The notes: generated from the sequence alone by a model not told the origin. Counted from the first letter of the stretch, positions 10,191 to 20,505 are shown. The stretch is DNA of 64,000 nt from Nothophaeocryptopus gaeumannii (GCA_031771865.1 JASISA010000007.1:62001-126000); one strand, 5' to 3'. Numbers and translations: made by a program.

Positions 10191-10994
10191 CTACAACTCC
10201 CTTTCGGTCTGTTTGTGTACAACCTCTGCGCCTCTTCCTTGTGCGTCCTTGCCCACAGCAGTCGGTCCGCCAACAGCCTCAAAAGCCTTGTGGAATATCC
10301 ATTCCGTCGCCTCTTCGACTGGCTTGTCGAACATGAACGGCAAGGCAGGCACAGCCGCGAGTCCTAGACCGATGGGACCCCATGTCCGCACCTTCACATT
10401 CTTGACGTTCTTCATCGCTCTTCCAGAGTAGCGCACAATGCTGTGAATCGTAAAAGCCGGCAATCCCATAGAAGCAACACCCTGAAACACAGCCCTCTGC
10501 GCCATCACAGCTCGATAGTCCTCAATAGCTGGAATCTTCTTCACAGGCCTTGCCTCCGCAGCGACTTTATCCTCCTCCGTCTGAGGGTCCAGTATCCTCT
10601 GCTGATGCTTATACGCTCTGAAGCCCTCGTATCCAACGTCTCCTATGAGGTATGCCCAACTCACGCCATACGCCGCCCGCACCATGATCGGATGCGCGAT
10701 GGGTCGGAATGACTCGCCGATGTCTGATGTGTACGCGACATAGCGGTGGGCGGACAGCATGATGGTCCGGAGACGAGATGCATAGGCGGCATATCGCACG
10801 CTGCTGTCTGTCGATTCGCCAGCATTTCCGGATGTGAGGGCGTCCCAGAAGCGCTCTTCTGAATCGATGGTCTTTTGAAGATCGGCAGGGAGCTTTTGGC
10901 GTGGTAGCGGTTGGGAGAAGTCGGGTCGCTGCTCTTCGCGCTCGTGAGGGATCGTGGTGAGTTGGTCAGGGTCGTTCTGTTGGTCCTTCGCCAT
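10191..10994 (-). CDS. Mitochondrial fission process protein 1 (Mtp18 family)
   Basis: About 267 residues from ATG 10994 (MAKDQQND); an in-frame ATG at 11075 would add 27 residues and intrude on the divergent promoter. The core RYAAYASRLRTIM, YVAYTSDIGESFRP and AAYGVSWAYLIGDVGYEG is the signature of MTFP1/Mtp18, an inner-membrane protein acting in mitochondrial fission and morphology. Two further hydrophobic segments (FQGVASMGLPAFTIHS; GPIGLGLAAVPALPFMF) with PVEEATEWIF complete the family pattern. The N-terminal 70 residues are hydrophilic. It is transcribed divergently from Atp19, with 204 bases between the two start codons. Confidence 0.9.
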   Translation of the reverse strand: MAKDQQNDPDQLTTIPHEREEQRPDFSQPLPRQKLPADLQKTIDSEERFWDALTSGNAGESTDSSVRYAAYASRLRTIMLSAHRYVAYTSDIGESFRPIAHPIMVRAAYGVSWAYLIGDVGYEGFRAYKHQQRILDPQTEEDKVAAEARPVKKIPAIEDYRAVMAQRAVFQGVASMGLPAFTIHSIVRYSGRAMKNVKNVKVRTWGPIGLGLAAVPALPFMFDKPVEEATEWIFHKAFEAVGGPTAVGKDAQGRGAEVVHKQTEREL

Positions 10995-11198
10995 GTTGTC
11001 GTTGTCCTCGCTGTCGTTGTTGGAGAGTGAGAGCTTGTGACGACAGAGCGGGAAGCCGAGCTCAGTTGCTGCCAAGACCCGAGCTTCTCTTCCGATGCGG
11101 ACGCGGATGCGACGACTTCACACTGGCGACCAGCGGACTTCGACTCTTCCACCACCTCCATCGATACCGTCCGACACCTCCACCACACTACACTCACA
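10995..11198. promoter_or_regulatory. Shared divergent promoter of two mitochondrial genes
   Basis: Only 204 bases separate the start codons of the Mtp18-type gene and ATP19, so one nucleosome-free region probably serves both. The stretch near the ATP19 start is rich in CACC/CCACC and CA steps, typical of fungal 5' leaders. No specific factor site can be assigned. Confidence 0.5.
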
Positions 11199-11637
11199 AT
11201 GGTCGTCTACTACGAGCTCTTGGGCCAGAAGGTCGGCTCCCATGTGGTGCGCATTCCCTCCCAGTCGCCGCCGAAGACCCCTTGAGAGAACATGGAAGCC
11301 ACTGAGAGCGAATGTTCCCACACACGGCGACGAGGACAATACGCTGACGTGGTGATTGTGTAGCTCTCCATGGCCACCCTTGGTACGATGTTCGTCGGAA
11401 CCTGGGCCTTGAGCGGCGGCAGCAAGAAGCCAGCCAACAACGCCCCACCGATCAACGCCAGCAGCAAGGACGAAGAGAATTTCATACAGTACGCATCTCA
11501 TCCATACGAGCTCGAACAACGAATGGCGGGTTCCGGCCGTAATCCGGCGCGCCATCCATTCCGAGGCTGACTTACGATGCAGAGAGTTCCTAAAGCAAGC
11601 GGAAGGAGAAGAGAAGAAGGGAGCAGGGAAGCACTAG
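11199..11637 (+). CDS. ATP19: F1Fo-ATP synthase subunit k (Atp19)
   Basis: Three exons: 11199-11246, 11364-11488, 11583-11637. The spliced product starts MVVYYELLGQKVGSHV, continues LSMATLGTMFVGTWAL, the single membrane segment, then APPINASSKDEENFIQEFL and a Lys-rich tail ending GAGKH. The ASSKDEE.FI motif and about 70-residue length identify the small dimer-associated subunit k of mitochondrial ATP synthase. Intron 1 is 117 nt, long for this window; intron 2 is 94 nt. The gene is split head-to-head from the Mtp18-type gene, both encoding mitochondrial inner-membrane proteins. Confidence 0.9.
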
Positions 11638-12130
11638 GCATAGCCGGACCAACACAAATGGCACGATAGACCCTAGCGAGAAGCGAGACTTCGAGTGAAG
11701 AGGCAACGAAGAGCAGCGCGTACGGATAAGAGGCGCTGCGTGGTGTATATATATGAGGTATAGATGCAGGTGCTGCTCCAGACAAAATCTGCTTTCTATC
11801 GCGCAGCGAGGGCGAATCCTCATGCAGCTGACTATACCGTATGCTGGTAATGACAAGTGCGCAAAGGTACGGAGAGCTGGTCATATGAAGCACGAAGCTA
11901 TCAGTCTCACCTTCTCGCAGCGTAGTTTTCAGAACGGCCTAGGACCTCAGAACGTCCAGAGCTTTAAATGTTGCCCAAATGATAGAGATGAGCTACCAAA
12001 GATCGCAGCAAAAGACCATGGCCCTTCACTGACATGAAAGTAGATAGATCATCTCTCAAAATACGAAGATGAGAGAATGCAACACGTTCATTCCAAACAT
12101 CAGAAGAAGATGACAAAAATTCAAAAAGAG
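11638..12130. other. Intergenic between ATP19 and tRNA
   Basis: This is 3' sequence of ATP19 and then spacer, with a short TATATATA run near 11747. No gene seen. Confidence 0.4.
12123..12127 (-). terminator. RNA polymerase III terminator of the tRNA
   Basis: A run of five T on the minus strand, three bases after the tRNA 3' end. Confidence 0.75.
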
Positions 12131-12223
12131 AGCCCCTGCCAGAATTCGAATCTGGATCAACCGGTACCACTACATTCAAGAATGATATCGAAGCCGGGCA
12201 TGCTGCCATTGCACCACAAGGGC
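12131..12223 (-). tRNA. tRNA with intron, anticodon read as TCG (Arg?)
   Basis: On the minus strand GCCCTTG pairs with CAGGGGC (7-bp acceptor stem), followed by T8 and a D arm with GGTGCAATGGCAGC (box A-like). The T arm is CCAGA-TTCGAAT-TCTGG with a perfect 5-bp stem (box B). The anticodon stem is CCGG/CCGG with a C-T mismatch at the outer pair; the loop reads CTTCGA, giving TCG at 34-36. About 20 extra bases after position 37 fit the canonical nuclear tRNA intron position. A TTTTT run at 12123-12127 is the Pol III terminator. The identity is less certain than the gene: the outer mismatch and T at the discriminator are unusual. Confidence 0.75.
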
Positions 12224-13772
12224 TTGTCATCAGAAGTGCTCTAATTGGATGAGGTCAACCAACTTCGGGCTGTTTATGTGCGCTAGTTTTTCTGTGGGTC
12301 TAGGGTGTGGCAAACGGGGGACGGTGAGAGCAGGATGAGTCATGGTGAGTGAATATCGACGACCGTCTTGGTTATGCACTAACGCGAGACACAGTATGTT
12401 ACACGAGGCTTTGAACCTGCGCTGGGCATGTCGCTGTCGCAAGGTACACACATTGATGTTAGGGAAGATGCATAGATTACTGCCTAATTCTTGCAGTGCC
12501 TCGCCAAATCCCTTGTTAGATGCACTTCGCATCTTGAGTGTCGCCAATTGCCCTCTGCCGACTGCTTCAGAAGGCGTTGTAGGCCATGCAAACTGAATGA
12601 TCTAACAACTTACGCCGCCCTACTCCTCTGTCTGCATTGCCTTCCCTACGACATCATGGCATGATCCTCGAAGCTGTGGCCTCATGCTCAAGGCTCGAAT
12701 ATTTGGACGATTTGCGCCGAGGACCGATGTCTTTCAGTTTTCGCCTCCTCACCTCCTCGCCCCCCAAATCTCAAAGTCATCACGACCATGATGAAGAGCC
12801 ACTCAGTCGCACGAACTCCTCGCTAATTCGTGAGAGCATAGCGTCTTTTGAAAGCTCCGGGCTCTCGCCACAAACCCGGCTTTCCCAGTAGCAGGCCTTC
12901 GAAACACTATTGGAATCGTCTTCAGACCTTTAGAGTCCTCAACGAGGTTTGAGACTGTTCCTATTATCTGCTCAGGTAAGAGAAGTCCGCCCTTCAGAGC
13001 TCATCTGATCACAATGCAGCCCTCCCGAGCCTCTCAAGTCATTGACACGGATGCAAAGCAGTGGAAGGGGTCTGAAAATGGGTCGAAGGTCTTCGCAACC
13101 TACGTGTGAGAGATCCAGCTCGCTCAACAGAGTGATATATTGATCAGCCGCTTGGATGCCACTCTGAAATTCGGAACATCTTGAATACACCACGTTACTA
13201 CGCCATGCCTTTCTGTTGTGAGTTGTGACTGGCCTCTGAGAGATTATCAATTGGATCTGTTTCAGGGTTCTGCCTCAGGCGTTAGTTCTATGGAGCGGAT
13301 GAAGGTTGCTCCGCGCCCAGATCTTACTTCCTTTTCAGATTTGAGATGCTTTCCGATTCCATCCCATTTACAACCACACACACTACAGGTTATTATCTCT
13401 TTGCCTCAGCTCCCACTGTCTCAATGGTTTCTACGATCAGAAAGGACGACTCGCGAAGTCAGAATTGTTCAAGCAAACCTCACAGGATGTCGCTTGCCAC
13501 AAAATGTGACCAAAACTCAGGTGCTTCATTGCCTGCTTGACCGCACGCCAATTGGTGATTCGCTGTGTACACAACTCGTGGTGAAACCATTTCAGCTAGA
13601 CTTGATATGGACCACATGATCTCTCCCAACGGTGAAGCAATCTGCTTTTCCCCCGCCTTATAGGATCAAGCACTGTGCAATGGTGGCGCTTGCTTCGTGG
13701 TACAAGCCCCTCCCTAAGCGCTCAGCTTGACCTTGGAATTCGAGACGCACATCTTGCAATGGAGGGCTCTTC
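12224..13772. other. Long intergenic stretch, no supported gene
   Basis: About 1.5 kb with only short frames of arbitrary composition on both strands and no family motifs or convincing splice chains. It lies between the tRNA and a decayed HET gene, which suits an accessory or degenerating segment. An unannotated noncoding transcript cannot be excluded. Confidence 0.35.
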
Positions 13773-14773
13773 ATGGCGGTTCCTCCATCACCTACTGGTC
13801 CGGAGTATTGCGAAGAAACTATCGATTCATCCATGCTGCTTTCCATGGACACCGATACAGTCTACCCGGAATCTATCAGAGAACTGCTAGTCGAAAGACT
13901 CAGACATCTGGAGAGTCGCTGCAAGAAGTCCTCACAACCGCCCGCGTATCGCTTGCCCGTGATATACCCTTATCTGTACGAGCCATTACCGGATGGCAAG
14001 ATTCGCGTTCTGTCCATCGAACCGGCGGACAACCTCGAAGCGCCTATCGTTTGCAGCCTCCGCTCGACCTCGATCTCTAGGAATGTACTCATGGCCTTAT
14101 CATATGCGTGCTGTGAGACGTACGCCGATGGCCGTCATCTTACTGCAGTGATTTATTGTAATGGGAGCTTCATTCGGACTACGAAGCATCTCCTTCAGGC
14201 GCTGAAACGAATACGACTGTGTTCGGTTTGACTTTACACGTCCCAGCACACCGTTCGTCTGTGGGTAGATGCAATCTGCGTGAACCAAGAAGACCCGAAA
14301 GAGCGTTCACGGCAGATGAAGAGGATGGGTGACATCTCGAATTGCGAGAAGCTTCATCTGGCTTCGGGAGTCCTGTTGCCTGAGGAGCGAGCCTGGATGT
14401 CCTTTATGGGAAGTGGTAAACAGCAGTTGGTTCCAACGTCGTTGGGTATCCAAGAGTACCCACTTGCTCCCATCGGCCAGCGCTATTCCGTACTTGGCAG
14501 ACATAGTGTCTTTGAGTCTGGAAAGTCCTGGACATGCTAAAGGCTAACAACTTTCTATTGCGAGCTAGGCCCCTGCAGGATATTGATAAGTCGCTGACCG
14601 ACCTCCTGGATGACCTGCATCGATACGATCTCGCGCGGTGCGCGGTGCTCCATGACCGTGTTTACGCACTCTTGGACATGAACGCAGTTCGAGAAGGTCT
14701 TCAAGGCATCAACAACCGTATAGTGGTCGACTATGAGCAGCGAGTCAGATCCTTGTCTCTGTTCACCGGCTGA
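13773..14773 (+). pseudogene. Decayed heterokaryon-incompatibility (HET) domain gene
   Basis: The order of HET motifs is preserved. YLYEPLPDGKIRVLSIEP is the N-terminal strand, LMALSYACC matches the ALSYVWG block, FIRTTKHLLQALKRIR is the helix before it, RLWVDAICVNQEDPKERSRQM is the diagnostic WIDAICINQ block, and DRVYALLDM with IVVDYEQRV is the later DRxYALLGL/VDY region. An in-frame TGA at about 14229-14231 interrupts between the second and third blocks with no usable intron. About 14330 the frame must shift by one base so that IARSFIWLRES (VIVWLG block) follows. Further breaks precede the last block. HET proteins control self/non-self recognition; this copy is not expected to be functional. 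Confidence 0.7.
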
Positions 14774-15002
14774 GATGTTACAAGGCTCGTTTTGCCGATG
14801 GTCACTACTCCCTCTGCTGTCACACTGCCAAGTCGGTGTAACGAAAAGAGAAGCATTGCTTCTTGGTCCGCCAACACCACCCGCCTGCGGTTACATGAGG
14901 AAAGTATGAGAGTGCATCGCAGAGGCCCTGTCCAGAATCTGGAGTGAGATCATTTTTCACCCCAGACACCAACTCGCACACCAACCGCAATCCTACGTCA
15001 AG

Positions 15003-15325
15003 ATGTCTCTCAAATTCTTCCTTCTCGTGGCCTTCCTCATCACGTTCGCAACCTGCAACCCTCTGTCAAGACCACGACAAGTCGACTGCTCATCTTATGG
15101 AGAACACCCTGAGTACACCGGTCCTTGCGAGGAGACGAATTGTTGCGCTTCAGGTTCCAAATTCGATGCAGAGGGATGGAGTGAATGTGTTCTCTTCCCA
15201 GATATGGTCGAGGGTGTTCTTTTCCCAGGTATGGTCGGAGGAGGGTGTGTGTTTTAGTGTCAATGCTAATGCGAAGTCCAGCTTTTGGGTGCCCGGCGAA
15301 AGGATGCTCGTGTACGAACTACTGA
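15003..15325 (+). CDS. Small cysteine-rich secreted protein, candidate effector
   Basis: Two exons: 15003-15228 and 15282-15325, intron of 53 nt with donor GTATGG, branch TGCTAATG and acceptor GTCCAG. Product 89 residues. MSLKFFLLVAFLITFATC is a signal peptide. The mature part has eight Cys: VDC, GPC, NCC, SEC, FGCP, KGCSC, and ends CTNY. Without the intron the frame runs to a TAG with an unlikely Gly-rich end, so splicing is the better model. A 27-base in-frame tandem duplication gives VLFPDMVEG and VLFPGMV; the second copy supplies the splice donor. Size, secretion and even Cys number fit the fungal small secreted protein class; no named family recognised. Confidence 0.65.
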
Positions 15326-15695
15326 GATCAGTCTGGAGACAGACATACAGCCCCTTGGTTGAGACTCTCCTTGCTAGTGCATCCTGCACAGAATTCAAGA
15401 GGACGGCGAAAGAAAATTTGCAGTAGGCATATGCTGCCGAAAGTTTTATCACATACAGACTTCAGATCGTCATATTCACATGCTCTCCAGATAATGGGCA
15501 CAGGCTCGGTGCGCGTTTGCTCATGTTGCTCATACTAGTTCAACTCTCCCTCTTTCTGAAAACACATTTCTCAAACAACCTCGTGGGCAAAACGTCGTAC
15601 AACGTACACTTCATCAGGGCAACCACTCCACAAACATCCAAGCTCAACACACTGTCGCACCGGAGCACATCATCCTACCCAGCAGCACATGAGGC

Positions 15696-16134
15696 ATGTC
15701 ACGATTTCGAACGTTTCAGATCCAGCGCGAGGTGGAAGCTCTCAAGCAGAGCAGCGCCCAGTTAGACGACAGCCTGAAGAGCATCGCCGCCAAGCAAGCG
15801 GACGCAATGGACAAAGTCAAGCTCTTGCAGGCAGAATACGATACGACAAATGCTAGAAAGCACCAGAACGACCTCGAAACTGAGCGAAAAGAGGCAGAGA
15901 TGGCCCGTATCAAGCAGGTCAGGCACAGCCTAGCGAGCAGCAGACATTGAAACGGCTGATGACTGGCAGTCTGTCAAAGCGTTGGAGTCGACGGCCAACG
16001 AAGAGACGAACGTAACAACATGCGGCGATCATACTCTCTCAAAGGGCGATTCTACCACACTCGAGCAAGGTGTCAAGTCATCCGCCAGCGAAATTGGTGC
16101 AGAGTCACCGGTTGCATCATCGCGCAGTCAGTAG
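15696..16134 (+). CDS. Small coiled-coil protein, possible partial paralogue of next gene
   Basis: Two exons, 15696-15917 and 15970-16134, with a 52-nt intron (GTCAGG...GGCAG). Residues 1-74 are almost wholly helical and charged (EVEALKQSSAQLDDSLK, then LETERKEAEMARIKQ), a coiled coil. The second exon gives SVKALESTANEETNV and a Ser/Thr-rich tail ending SSRSQ and TAG. The architecture and the intron position, directly after an AEMxR(I/L) helix end and before a Ser, match the gene at 16512, suggesting tandem duplication with loss of the zinc-finger part. About 128 residues; unknown function. Confidence 0.55.
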
Positions 16135-16511
16135 TCGTGCGAGATCAAACGAAAGCATGCAAGAAGCCGCAAATCTTACTCACAGCTGCACATCGGCAGC
16201 ACTGTTTGCAAATCCAGCAGAAGAACAATCTGGGTTCCAAGGGTTGGATGATTCTCGTATCAACGTTCTCTCAGCATCATCACATGCCAAACTTTGATCT
16301 TTCACCTTTCACTCATGCGGGGTCTGGTCGAAGCCAAACGTCATCAGCTCTAACTAGCGCCAAGGGTAGATTCCTGCCTTTTCCTCTCATTTCCGCTTAG
16401 TCACAGTAGCAAACACCTGTCATCTCCGGCGGCTTCACTCACCAATAGCGACATCAACGAGAAAATCCCCTATTGAAATCGCCATCATATCACCCGCGAC
16501 CAACCGCAGCC

Positions 16512-17807
16512 ATGCGCGAGGAACTTGAGGCCTGGAGCAATCACAACACCGAGGCGCGCAAGCTTGAGCAGGAACTTGTGATCCTACAGAGCGAGCAAGA
16601 TGAGGTGGACCTTGAGCACGAAGAAGCCGTGAAGACCGTGGAGTGGCTTCAGCAAAAGCGAGATCAATTGAGCACCACCAGAAGGGCGGTCGAGCTGAGT
16701 CTTCAGCATGAAAGAGCAGAAATGAATCGGCTTGAGAAGGTGAGATACCACACAGCAACTCACACGGTGGCCCGCACTGACTAAAAGTAGTCGCTCAGAG
16801 CCCCAGCACCTGCGGGCAAGGACAACAGGACATCACATCGCAATCCAGTGCGCAGCGCAGAGCCTGTCGAGAGTACGAGCAACCACACTGCCTCGATTGC
16901 AGTCCACAAGCCGGACGAAGTTGAGGTGGACAGCGAAGACGTCAAACGCCCTGGATTTGTCCTGAGTGATCAGCGAGAACCAATCGCTATCAGCAGCTCC
17001 GAAAAGCTACCGATCTCGAGATACAAAGTCTTGAGTAGCAGACTCACGACCATTGTGTACTTCAATGATCAGTGGCATGAGGTATGGTGTCCGATCTGCG
17101 GCGCCAATGCCACCTTCTTTGGGAGAGCGAGCGAAGACAATAAGATTGATAAGTTCTTCCAAGGAATGGGTGGAGTGACCATGCACATGCAACGCAGACA
17201 TCTGGACAACGCCAGATACTCCCAGGACGACTTCATCTCTGAAGGGAAAGGTTTCGCCCATATCCCGGTCAAAGAAATGGCTAAACTGTGGTCTGGCAAG
17301 TATGTGGTGAAGCCAGTTTTTCCTGAGTCAGAGCCTGTCGTTCCCGAAAAAATCGTTCCCGAAGCTGCGAACACGAGTGGCCGCGCGGGAGAGTACTCGC
17401 TTACCGAGGAGCAGCTGCAGATGCTCATCGAGGAGGATGACGAGCAGAATATCTTGGACGCCGAGGCTGGGGACATCGAGGAGCAAGACGAGATCTTCGT
17501 CAATCGTACGTCGCTCGACAACAGTGAAGCGAAATCGTCATCTCAGAGAGCTAGCAGGCGATCCACGACATCCCAGTCAACCAGCATGAATAGCGCTGCG
17601 GTGGGCACAAGGTCCTCTGCTCCAGCCAGTGATGACTACATGCTCTCTGGCCGCTCCGGCTCTCAGACTCACAAGCGTAAGCGATCAGCTCAGCCGACTG
17701 ATTGTAGCGACGACGAGGAGTGCATACCCCTGAAGGGCGAAGAGGACGAGCAGGATGAATTGCAGGAGCATGCACCAGCTGTCCGAAAGACCACCGTGTG
17801 GAGGTGA
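16512..17807 (+). CDS. Coiled-coil and zinc-finger protein
   Basis: Exons 16512-16739 and 16791-17807, intron 51 nt (GTGAGA...AGTAG). About 414 residues. Residues 1-76 are a coiled coil (ELEAWSNHNTEARKLEQ to AEMNRLEK). After a Ser-rich linker comes a single zinc-finger-like unit, WCPICGANATFF...VTMHMQRRH, a long-spaced C2H2. Acidic low-complexity segments follow (MLIEEDDEQNILDAEAGDIEEQDE), then a Ser-rich tail with a basic cluster THKRKRSAQP that could be a nuclear localisation signal. I infer a nuclear, perhaps chromatin or transcription-related role. An upstream in-frame ATG at 16473 is possible but adds an unconserved-looking leader. Confidence 0.65.
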
Positions 17808-18297
17808 GAGGCTTTATGGAAGATTGAGCTGGTTCTGCGAGACTGAATACAAGATGTTCTCGGTGGAGGTTCGGCACACTGCATCGTACGAGATGTTCAA
17901 GGGGGCCAATTCAGATAGATTGATTGCAAGAATCCAAACCGTAGCGTCTGTGTGACAGCGTGGAATTCATGAAGGACAACCAGACTAGTCGATTCATTAA
18001 CTGAGATCTCCCTTCATCGCTTCTGCCACACTCTTGGGCAATCGGATTGCGCTCCCTCACGAGCTTTCACTACTCCTGAGGCTTCGACGCAGCGATTTCC
18101 AATGCCCTCCGTCCTTGTCCTCCCAGTATCATACCCATCAACCACTCCCACATCTCGACCACCGTCAATCAACACATTGGCCGCAAGCGGAGGCTCTTTC
18201 GCCTCAAGAGTCGACATCGCGATAATTCAGTCATGCACAGCCTTGGAGAAGGCATATAGCAAGTCGCATTCAGATATCATGTGACCCACGTCTGGAA
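17808..18297. other. Intergenic with possible ankyrin-like remnant on minus strand
   Basis: Minus-strand pieces about 18014-18284 read AANVLIDGG and, after a one-base frame change, RRALEIAASKPQE, which resembles the end of an ankyrin repeat protein. The match is weak and the frame is broken, so I do not call a gene. The rest is 3' sequence of the zinc-finger gene. Confidence 0.25.
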
Positions 18298-19245
18298 TCA
18301 AGCAAATGGCACAACAACATCTCCAATCACAACCCTATCCATCATGCCCATCGCTTCTGGACTCAACACTCCCTTCCTTCCCCCACGCCCGCCCGCTCCG
18401 AAAGGAATCGGCATACTCCCACTCCCTTCCTCGCCAAACAACCCTTTCCAAACCTTCACCCTAAGAGCATTGATCGTAGCCAATTCCGGCAAAATAAGAC
18501 CATCTTCATCAACAGGTATACAAGAGTCCATATCTGCCAAGGTCTCGTCAGAGCGAGAGATTCCGAAATCGTAACGAATAACAAGTCTTCTCGAGATGCG
18601 AAGCGAGCAAGTCAGACGGATATCGAGATCCTTTGGCGAAATCTGAACAAGTCTCTGCAAAGAGGGAAGAATTTCATCCCAGGCCGTACAAAATCTCTCC
18701 GGGAAGACGTTTTGAATCTGTTGCCCGAGATGTACCACAACCCTCCTCATCCTCCCCGCAACCCTCTTCTGCCTCTTCAGCCCCTCCCCAAACCTCCGAA
18801 CGATCGTATCCAAATGCGGATTCCGCATAGCCGCCGTAACATATTTTTGCGCTTTCCCTCTCACCAGCAGATGCTTATCTGTCAGACTCCCACCAGGCGG
18901 GATTTGAAAAGCTCGTCTGTGGTATTTCTCTTTCGAATGTGGAACAGGAGGAGGCGGCAGAGCAAGGACGTGGTTCTCCTGACCTAGATTGCGGAGATTG
19001 CAGAGATCCTGAAGAACAGGAACGTGGAAATGGAAAGTATTGAGCCAGTAGGGTAAATCGCGTGTCTCATAGCGGAGCTCTTTGCATGTTGCGGGGAGAG
19101 CAAAGATAGAGGTTGGTAATGGGACTGGGTTGGTCTGGGAGAAGTCGATATGGATGCCATCTGAAGAGAGGAAGACAAAGTCGTAGATGATGTTTCGGAT
19201 ATCAGGTGGAAGTTGGAGGAAGCGTGAGCGCAATGGAAGAGGCAT
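18298..19245 (-). CDS. F-box-like/2EXR-type fungal protein
   Basis: An intronless frame of 315 codons. It opens with FLQLPPDIRNIIYDFVF, the LPxEIRNxIY motif typical of a large fungal family that resembles F-box proteins, followed by LPATCKELRYETRDLPYW, the usual second block. The rest is unconserved to my eye: basic middle, a beta-rich region near 200-250, a Gly-rich stretch GAGGRGGRKG and a hydrophobic end (VVIGDVVVPFA). Function unknown; possible substrate-recognition role by analogy with F-box proteins. Confidence 0.7.
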   Translation of the reverse strand: MPLPLRSRFLQLPPDIRNIIYDFVFLSSDGIHIDFSQTNPVPLPTSIFALPATCKELRYETRDLPYWLNTFHFHVPVLQDLCNLRNLGQENHVLALPPPPVPHSKEKYHRRAFQIPPGGSLTDKHLLVRGKAQKYVTAAMRNPHLDTIVRRFGEGLKRQKRVAGRMRRVVVHLGQQIQNVFPERFCTAWDEILPSLQRLVQISPKDLDIRLTCSLRISRRLVIRYDFGISRSDETLADMDSCIPVDEDGLILPELATINALRVKVWKGLFGEEGSGSMPIPFGAGGRGGRKGVLSPEAMGMMDRVVIGDVVVPFA

Positions 19246-20505
19246 TGTGGGCCCGAACGAGTTATGTATCCAAGAAAACGATGTGGCGTCTGCAAAATGA
19301 GGAAGATGTCTTTAAGCGATATTCGCCGGCGCAGTTCGTCTGAGACTGTCGATCGATGTGTTAATTTGTTGTGACCAGCGGAAAAGCGATAGGACACCTC
19401 ATATATATCAAACAAGACGTCCTTTTAGTTGGGATTGGAGGCAGTGGCTTGGTCGCTGGAGGGCCTGGGCAAGGTGGGTATGCACCTGGCATTCTGACGG
19501 TATGCCGGAAGTGTAATGCCAAGCCGAAGATTTGAAGTTGACTGAGATGATAGATCGCCGGTACTCGCTCAGATCGCAGTGGCTGCTGGTGGCGACGGCA
19601 TTGTGGCTTCTTATGTTCGGCATCCGAGAATACGTTCGTGTCAACACAGGGCTTTGTCATGCGAGGTTGTTCTCCTCGTTTGGTCTCCGTCCAGCCTTGC
19701 CTGGCGAAGTGAGCACTTTCGATCGACACTGCATGCAGTCAATGTAGTCCTTGGAGACACACAGATAGCTAGACGGGCACAAGATGATGCTATTCGTGCT
19801 CTTCGCGCCTGGTGGATGTGCACTAATTGCACAAATCTCACGGGGCGATTGAGCAGCTGCAACTGCACCGGATGCATTCCTCGCGGCGTATGTGATCTGA
19901 ACATTGACGACGCGTCTCATGCAGTTCGCAGGCATGTATGCAGCACGCAAGCGATCCCAAAACATGACCAGTTGCGCCACAAGCCGCGGGCCGGATGAGT
20001 AAAGTTCATGCGAACCATGGTTTGGTTGACTGTTTCTCCCAGGACGGGCTAGATTCACACATTTGCCATTCCTTGGAAGGACGTGTCCAGCTGAGCTGCA
20101 AACAACCCTAGATGGGGTTCACGGACGTTAGAGATTCGGGCGCGACGTTCCAAGACATTGATCATAGTTCTCGGCCCTTTCCGAACAGATTATTGGCGAG
20201 ATGGTGACTCCTCTCGCACCTGTACGACAGCACTCCCAGTAGTACACTGCCAATGGCATCGGAGCCATGAGAGAAGGCACTCGTCAGGCGCAGTCTTGGC
20301 AGACAGCTACGAACCGCGTTCGTGCTGAGATCAGTCGAATCTTGGCCGGTCCTCGGGGGCTCGACGGGCAAGCATGTGCTGCTGCCTCCTGAGACTGAAC
20401 GTGCTAATTCGTGATCGTGAGTAGTACATTGTATCTGACGCTGCTCTATCGGCCCTACTCCCATGCATATCAGTAGAATTAAAAGCGCATGGTAGGAGGG
20501 CTGGC
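19246..20505. other. Intergenic, no supported gene
   Basis: About 1.26 kb between the F-box-like gene and TVP23. The only thing of note is a Cys-rich plus-strand piece about 19810-19900 (WWMCTNCTNLTG...CNCTGC) without a convincing start or splice context. Promoter of the F-box-like gene and 3' region of TVP23. Confidence 0.35.

Noticed and set aside
12400..12450. Possible second tRNA (GGTTCAAAG on minus strand)
   Set aside because: The T-stem does not pair and no acceptor or D arm is present.
15229..15257. Unspliced 84-residue version of the Cys-rich secreted protein
   Set aside because: It ends in a Gly-rich, intron-like sequence; a good donor, branch and acceptor give a Cys-rich ending instead.
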